Assembly: GCF_016802725.1 (NCBI RefSeq)
Contig: NC_052667.1
Coordinates: 834,501 to 898,500 of the forward strand
Length of the DNA: 64,000 nt
Direction of reading: 5' to 3'
DNA from: Solenopsis invicta
Taxonomy: Eukaryota > Arthropoda > Insecta > Hymenoptera > Formicidae
Made by a program: the position numbers and the translations under genes. Shown in pieces: positions 37,801-46,800 of the stretch. The notes beneath the pieces were generated by a model, which was not told the origin of the DNA, made no database searches, and was given only the letters and a program-made list of their open reading frames with translations. Position 1 is the stretch's first letter, and each line of letters starts with the position of its first letter.

Positions 37801-40800
37801 CCGAATAAAAAGCGGTCGACTGTTCAGACTTTGATAGCGTTGCTGTGCCATTGCTTTCTTGTTTATTAGAACTACCATTAGCAGAGCTATCCAGACTGCT
37901 CGCAATCGAAGTTGTGCCAGTGAAGGTAGTGGTCATTATCTCGCCATCAATGTCCACTTCTTTTGCTACCGGACAACAGTACATGGAAAACCGATGAGTG
38001 GCTGGACGATTTAGTCTGAGCGCCGAAAACACGTGTAACGGTTCGAAATGATGTATACCATCCTCGTCGAGAACAGTATAGGCGACTTCTCCCGTTAACA
38101 CCGACCTGGAGGCTTCTCTAGGCACGACCGCTTGCATACCCTGTTTCAAAATCATAAAGATGGCCGATCGTTTGTGGCTTCTTTTCAGTAGGAACTCTTC
38201 CATTGCCAGGCTGTTATCGGCACACAGCAAGGAAGTTGGAACGTCAGCTGAGGACAGCAATGGAGTCTCTTCGGGTACTATCATCAGCGCGGCGCTTTCT
38301 CTCACGAGAGTTCTTAATCGCGGATCCGTTCTAGCTAATTCAGGATCACTGCATAGCTGTCCGAGAGCATTCATGAAAGGTGGTCGTTCTTCTGCGAGTT
38401 TCCTCATGATTGCCAGTCTTCTCAGTACATCCATTGTTACCCGGTCGTTCGCCAATGCCCGAGTAGACCTTTTGTCACTGATCACCGATAACAGGCTGTT
38501 CGCCGTGTCAGACATCCCTAGAGCTCGCGCCAAACCCACTGCTTGAAGCAACATCTCGCGAACATCCGGTCCTTCAGCGTTCAGTAATTCCTTTACGTGA
38601 ATCTCGCTTGATTCTCGAACCGCTTGGACGATTGCCTTGTAAACCGTTTCCGCAGCTTCTTTCTCAGTCGCCACGTCCGCCACGTGCCGCGATACGTTCT
38701 CCAAAACGAGCGTCACTAACTCGGGATTATTCTTCGAGACAGTTCGAAAAGCTGATCCGATCAAGTCGGTGCCGTGTTCTTCCTCGAGAACCATCGATAA
38801 CTTGTCGAGTACGACATCCCTTTGCAACGGTTGGCTAGGACTCACCGTCGATTTGAGTATGTTTACTTTATTGTTCTTGTTATCTAACAATTCTAGCAAT
38901 ACACTTTGGCAAAGAGAACTGCGATTTTGCGGAATTAAAAGAATTTTTAGGATCTCGTTCACCGATTTATCAACATCTCGATCGTTCTGATGTAATAGCA
39001 TATTAAACGATTCACTGATGGAGGAGTAGACGAAATCTTGAGAGTTGCTGTTATCTGATGTTACTTGTTGATCATCCAATATCAACAGGGCAGCTGCTGC
39101 GATCGCCGTTCTTACTATATTTTGAAGCGATTCGACGTTGTTGTTATTGTTTGTTTTTATTTCTTCAGTTTCAATAGGCGATCGATTACCATTTGTTAAC
39201 GTTATTGCATTTGCAGTGTCTGAATTCTGTTGCTGTTGTTGCTGCTGCAAAACAATATTTTTCGCTAATTGCGTAATCGTCGACATAACTTGTGCCAGCT
39301 TCACTGCTGTACTACCTTGCAGACCCAACTTTGTCGTCGTCACGGCGAGGGCCTGTTCTAAGGCTACCGCCTTTGGATCCACGTCCACATCCACTGTCGG
39401 TAAATTTGTTGCAACTTTTCGCCCCACAGATAATCCCGCCTCAGATAGTTCATGCAACATCTTAGCGTCTATGCTGGTTTCGCCGCGATGACGAAAACGA
39501 GGGTTGTAATGCAGATGCTGCGGCCGCAACAGTCGTAGCTCCTCGGGAGTAACCTCGAAACCCTGCACAGAGAACTCTAGCTCACCCTCAGGCGTATCAA
39601 TAAGATCAGGAGCGACGAAACAAGGTCCCTCTTCCGTTTGCACAATTTGACCCGGTACAAATGTCACACCCATTTCGCCAGTCTCCACTACGCGACCCGG
39701 TACAAACCTGGGTCCATCCGGCGTGTCCACCACTTGTCCTGGCACGAATCTAGATCCTTCTTCTTCGGTATAGATCACTTGACCGGGGATGAACGTTGGC
39801 CCTACTTTAGTATCAACGATTTGACCGGGTACGAAACGTGGTCCTTCCGGTGTATCTATCGTTTGACCAGGTACGAACTTGGGTCCAGTTCGGGTCTCCA
39901 CTATCTGGCCGGGCACAAATTTCGGTCCGCTGCTAGTATCAATTACTTGACCAGGCACAAATTCCTCTCCTTTCTCCGTCGTGACTATCTGACCTGGTAA
40001 AAAGCCATCCTCAGTCATGACACCCGGTACGAAACGCGGCCCATCTTTGTCACCGGTGACTAATTGCCCGGGCACGATTCTTCTACCCTCTGGCAGATTT
40101 CTTGCGTTCTCCGGGAAAAACTCGATACCCTTCTCTGTTTGCACCATGTGGCCAAAGACTTCGCGCTGCTGAAGAGATACCACACTTGCAGTCTTCGGAT
40201 CTACGGATATACCGACGGGACCGGCGTTTTGAAAGATTACTTCGTCGAACTTACTTGCTGCGATGAATTCGAAGCCCTTCTCGGTAATGATGGTTTGTCC
40301 TGGACAGAATACTATACCTTCCGGAGTTTTTAGCACTTGGCCTTCGATAAATTTCTGACCTTTCGGAGTGTCTAGCGTCATTCCTGGCATAAATGACATG
40401 ATATCTTGCGTTTCTTTGGCAATGCCAGGGACGAAGTGCATCTCATTCGACTTTGTAGTTACGTATTGACCCGGAACAAACTGCGGACCTTCGGCTGTAA
40501 GCAATGTCTGTCCAGGAACGAATTTAGATTCGCCGTTTGGTGATTCGACGCATTGACCCGGTACAAATTCGTGCTTGCCGTTGATCTGCACATTTTGTCC
40601 CGGCACAAAGACTGGCTCACCGTGATAATTCGTAACAGTCTGGCCCGCCATAAAACGTAGTCCGTGCGGGGTAACCACGGTCTGACCCGCGATGAAGGTA
40701 CCATCTGCTACCACTTGACCCGCTACGAATTTTGGTCCTTCCTCAGTCAGAACGGTCTGACCCTCAACAAATTTGCTCCCTTCATTTATATGAAGTGTCT

Positions 40801-43800
40801 GGCCTTGCACGAAATGTTCACCTCGCTCCGTCGTTAAAGTTTGCCCAGCGACAAACACCGGTGTTTTTGCTCCATCCGACTCGTTCACAGTAACAATCTG
40901 TCCAGGAACTAACATAGGACCGTCAGACGTATTAAGAGTTAATCCAGGAACAAAGGTGAGACCTTGAGGCGTCTGCAAGGTTTGACCTGGCACGAAAATA
41001 GTGCCTGAAGGTGTATACACCGTTTGACCAGCGACAAATCTCTCTGCCGATTTTATGTCCAGCTTCAAACCTTTAATATTATGCATCGTGATCTTCTTAC
41101 CGGTAGGCAGATTTCGTACTAGTTCGGATACTTCCTCCATCTTAGGCAAACATTCTAGCGCTTGTTCTCCAGCTTGCAGAAGCTTTTCTGTCACGTTCGC
41201 GCTTCCTTCAAGATTATCCAGCGGGATACTTCGAATTGCGCTTTGCAACGTAACGTCCGGCTTTACGATTAAAGGCGTCAACGGCTTTGCGATCGCTATT
41301 GCTTCGAAACCACCTACAGACTCAGGTATGGGACTGGCGTATAACGTTGGTTCTTGATCTATGATTTGGGGCTCAGCCATTACGGGTGTCGGTATTTTTT
41401 CAATCATTGGTACACCAGCTGATTTTTTCGCATTGTTTTGCAATGAATTCCAGTCTAATATGTTGGATATCGGCTTTGATGAATCTTTGAGAATATTCGA
41501 CATATTCACAACGTCGGAAGATATCAATCTCGCTTGTTCCACATTTACATGCCTCCAATTTTCCACTATTTCCTCCTTGATCTCTTCTTTGATACTTCTT
41601 AGTTTAAGTTGCTTGGTACGTTGGAACTCTTCCTCATCGGCTACTCTCTCCTTCTCCTCGAAGAACTTTTTTGCGTAATTCAATACGGTCTGCTTCTTTC
41701 TCTTTCGTTTTCTAGTCTCGGCCTCTAATTTTTCCCGTTCCCTCAGTACCTCTTCTCGCGGTCCCATACCGTCATAAAGATTCTCGAAATTCTCTAGGTT
41801 CTTAAAATCCACGGACACGTTTTTGCCCTGCTTCAGCCGTAACAAAACGGTATCGCAATCTCTCGAAAGCATTACGTCCTTGACGTCTCCATCCCTGACG
41901 GCGGCTTCCAATTTCGCCGGGAATACGAGACTGCATCTTCGTTCCTCAACCGTGTACACGAATTTTTCCACTTCCTCAATCGGGGTCTGCTTCGCATTCA
42001 GAAGCTCTCGTAGAGCACGCTGTTGCTCGCCTTCGCCCTCCAGGATCGGGAAGACGTAGCGATAATCCTTGAGCACCACGTGCCTCTTCTTCTCGCCGAC
42101 GATCAGACCAGCGGTATAGTGATGAGGCCCGAGGCCTGCTGAGTTCGTCGTGATCTTGCATTTCGATTTATCGTGAGCGTGCGCGCCCAACAGCACCGGA
42201 ATGTAATGATGGGTCGGCAAGCCGTATGATTTGCCAGTAATGCGGCAGAATCGCTTTGCGTCCGCTGGACTTATAGGCGGTAGAAGTGGAAAATAATTTG
42301 GCCTAGGAAGACCTCGACTTTTACCCGTGATTCTACAGAAGGACATTTTCTCCTTCCAAAATAATTATTCGATAATCGATGAGGTCATTAGTGACCCTTC
42401 GTGATTTTTTACAATTGAAAATGTTATCGCAGGCTTTAAGACCGATTACAGAAACAGATAATGGATTATTTTTGACTGTATTCAATATGTGATTTTGCAA
42501 AATTATTTTTTTTAATTTGGCTCTACGACGGTGATTTAAGAATATTAATTTTTTGCAAATTTAAAATATAGAAGAAAAAGTGATCGTATGTAATCAAAAT
42601 GTTAAGTTCCTGAGATTTTAAGGTCCAGAATTGTCGCAACGAGTTCACGAATCATGCGAATCCAATGGTCTTCGAAATGCGTTAATGAAAGCGCGAAGAA
42701 AGGTCGGTTTTATCGCCTTCTTCAGGAATTAACGTCTAATTGCGCTGTTTACGCACACGCACGAAATCGTTTTACCGGCGACGTAGACAAATGAACATCA
42801 GCTCGAAATTTGGCATCCACACGATGGAAATTGCAACTTTGCACCTTCAACATTCGCACACATCGTCGTCTCGCCTCCGCCGCGATATCGTCCGTTGAAT
42901 TTCACTTCGATCTCTTTCGATTCACCGATACGTGTCTTGATTCTAAGTATAACTTTTTGTTCAAGATTTTTTCTCTTTTCTTAAACAAGATATGTAATTT
43001 TACTTTGTATTATTCATCGATATTTCTTGATACAAGTCTTATTACAAGTCTTGATACAAGTATAATTGATTTAGAAGATTAAAGCATTTTTTGAATCTTC
43101 CTGCTTATGAAAAGAAATTTGTCTTACTGTTTGAACTTACATCTGCTCAACATTATTTATTCTCTGCATTCTCAGAACGGGCATTTAACCATTTGACATT
43201 TTACTTTCGATTGCTTAATACCTTGCGCACGCGTCACCTGTAGACATATTCACAGTTTATCTTTCATATTTATAGTTCTAAAAGAAATACTTCCTGCACG
43301 TCATGTTATGTGTCACCACAGTCTTGATTTTTCAGTTAGTTCGCGTATGCACGTTTATTCAGACAATTTAATAGTATATTTCTTTAAAATTAATTTAAAA
43401 GATGTAAATTTTTATAAAAAAAAAATTAATCACTCAGTTTTAGTATTTGCACAAAACATTTTTTCAACTCTTTGACAATAATTTATTTCGCAAAAAAGTT
43501 CTTTCCAAATTTCTATCTAAATATTGATTTTCAAAGAAATTTAATTTATCTTATATCTCGTTTTTAAAAGTAAAAAATTATTTTGCTTCTTATCGTTCTT
43601 TTTCATCTGTTACATGTATTCGATGTTATTCGGTTCTCGTTCTAGCAATCGATCCACCGTTCTCCATTATTTTTATACAATTTTTAATTGAAGTTTCCGT
43701 AGCCCATATAGGTCTTCATTCATGCCGATCACCGAATAAAACGTCTCATTCTCACTACACCGGTCACATCGTTCAGCTTTTCGCGAGATGCGGTCCTCCC

Positions 43801-46800
43801 GAAAGGTGTGTATCGGCGATACGCGGCGAAAGCGAGACTACTCTCTGCGTACGAAGTGGCTAAGAGCCGTTTGCACGGCGAGTCTCTCTCTCGGCTCCCA
43901 CGACCAGAAATAGCCTACCCTTCTTACACTTCTCCAATACATCTTTAGAACGGAGTACACGGACCCGGATCTCCGTGAAGTCGTGCATAGCCCACACCGA
44001 GCTTTCGGCGCTCGAAAGTTCGCACGTGGACATTTTTCGCGTCGCGAAAGGGTTTTCCCATAGATGATTGATTATCACCATTTCCAAGTTGCAAAGCAAT
44101 TTTAATGAGATATATATTTTATCAGAATTACAATTAATAATGTGCCTATAATTATATTTGCCATTTAAAGAATTACTTTTTTTATATTTTTATAATGTAC
44201 TTGAGAATTTTCGATGTTTTTGCTGTAAACTTAATGGTGTGATCTTGAATAACTGCTCGATAATTTTCTGGATAATAATGGCGCACCCAGTGGAGTCCAG
44301 TTTTAGATATCTTCAACGAGGTGGGCGCAAGTCCTAGTAATAAATCGCAAAATTCTTGACACGGTGTTGGTTTAAAAAGAGCAAGAGACGGTTTGCTCTG
44401 GATGGTTAAGCCCCTCGTAAACAAGTGCATGGACGCTTTGTTGGCAATGTTCAGAGGGATGGGTGCGATAAAGCTTTACAATGAAAAACGATGAGAATGA
44501 GCGACGGCGTTTAAACGTCCATTCGGTGCCAGTCCGTTGGCAGACGAAGGAAAAATCACGTGAGCATTCGAAACGTGCTTGCATATTTTTATGACCGAGC
44601 GAGCAATTTTCCGCGCGCGAGTTAATAGACCGAAGCTACTTCAACGTTTTGTTCCTCGATCATTAGGGATGATTTACGACAACTGTTAGCTTCTTCTTCG
44701 AGAAAGCTGAGCGAACTGCGATCAGCGATGCAAGGTCAATAATGATTTGTAAGTGAGCATTCTATCATAATTTTTGGCAAAATTCGAACTTAATTCCGGC
44801 AAAGAGAAATCATTTATTTGTGTGAAATGTAATAACAGTGAATTTCTTTCGATAATATTGAGATAAGATTAAAGATATTTAAAAATTGACTGCAAAAATT
44901 AAACATCGATTGTAGAAGTTAATGAAGTAGATAATTTGATTTAAACAAATTACATTTAGCTTTTTTTTTTATTCTTGTCTGCTCTTTCCCTCGAAATGAA
45001 AATTTGGGAAGATCCTCTTGGATGATGACGACGAGGCGCCAGATGTATGCATTTCGTAGGCGGAATTCGCGATTGCTCGTAACTCACTGACGACCGATAA
45101 ATGCATCTGGCTGTTGTTGAAGCTGCACGATGTGAAAGACGGTCAAAAATAGATCGAGAATAAAAATCAACCACCAACGCCGGGCAATTGCCTCGCGTAT
45201 AAACATAAATCGTGTATACCCTTCGGACTTTGTCCCCATCAGTTTGCATTAAAAATAGTTGATCCCTCATTTGTGACATTTTCAGAAATATCTCATTAAT
45301 ACGATAAGGTAAAATGTATTATTAATAATAAACGCGTCTATATGGACAAAAAGATTAAGGGATTAAAACACTAGTCCTAAATTTTAAAAAACTATTTTTC
45401 GCTATTGATTTCTATAAATGCCCCATGCCCCATACGATGACAATATATATGACAATAATTATATAGATTTTAACATGAAGAAGTTACATAATTAACTAAA
45501 CTAAAACCTGATAGGATTGGAAGATATTTCGGATCAGATATTTCGGTGCATTATCGTAAAAACCAAACAGTACTTCGGGAAACATGAAACGCGCCAATAT
45601 AGCGCATCCCTTGTGTGCATCGCGAGAAAGAGGATCTTAAAAAGACCGCCGAGAGAAAGGCGATGGGCGAAAAGGGGAGGACAGCACGCGAAGACGAAAG
45701 ACATGCACGCGTATCGCGGGAGTGTTCGAAATGGCGGTGTGTAGACTGCGGCTTTTGGCAGCGAATCAGGTATTCCATCTACCTTTGTCATGTACCCTGT
45801 CTTTGGTCTCTCGATCACAATGGTTCCCAGTTTTTTTCATCGGATCGACGCGACGTGTCAAAAAAGATGTTACCGTTGTCAAGGACGTGTCAACCACACG
45901 CGCTAAACGGAACACGTCAAAAAGTTCCAAGTTTATATCTTCATATATTATCCTTTTATTATTTAATGAAATGCGTTCCAAAAACTATCTCCATATATAA
46001 GATACGTTAAATAATGGAAAAATAATGGAAATTATATAAATTTTACATAAATCTACATTTTCTGTGTATATACATTTTCTGTATATATATATATACAGGG
46101 TAAAAATATAGCTTCACTGATGATAGGATCGGCGCGCTAACGTAGAGACGTACGAGTATGTATTGTTAATTGTCGTTTGGGCAGTTATTCAAACATCTCT
46201 ACTGTTTGTATATTTTATGAGAGAGATTCATCAAATGTAATATTACTCACTGTGATAAATGTTTGTTTCAGTTTCAAACATATAAAATAAAATACGCGCT
46301 CATACAACACCGATTGTTGCAAAGAGCTTTCAGAAAGGTTTCAATCTTTTTCTGTTGCAACACTTTTGAAAGGATTCTGCAAAATATCACATGAAGTGTT
46401 GCAACAGAAATGTTTCTAAAATCTTGTGACGTAAAATATTGAAATGTTTCTAAAATCTCACATACAGTAAATTTTCAAATTGGGCTTTTAAACTCGAGCA
46501 AATTTTCTACTTGGGTATGTCAGATATTTTCAATAACAGTAATATTTCTGCAAAAGATTTCAAATCCAAGAATAGCAAACATTTTGCTATTTCAAAGACA
46601 TCTTTGAAACGTTGCAAAGATATTTTGAAACTTTTCTAAAATGTCTCATTTTTTCAGATAAAATATTTGTGAGAAATCTCTCTGAAAGATTGGTGCTATA
46701 ATCAGTACTCACTCTGCCTGTTAAATGTACTTGGGTTACTTCTCGTTGAATTGTCGTTCCGCTAGTGATGGTACGGGATGACTCCAACGAAAATTCTGTA

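Noticed and set aside
44182..46010. Several open frames of 70-130 codons on both strands
   Set aside because: No shared splice logic, no domains, and many overlap on opposite strands.
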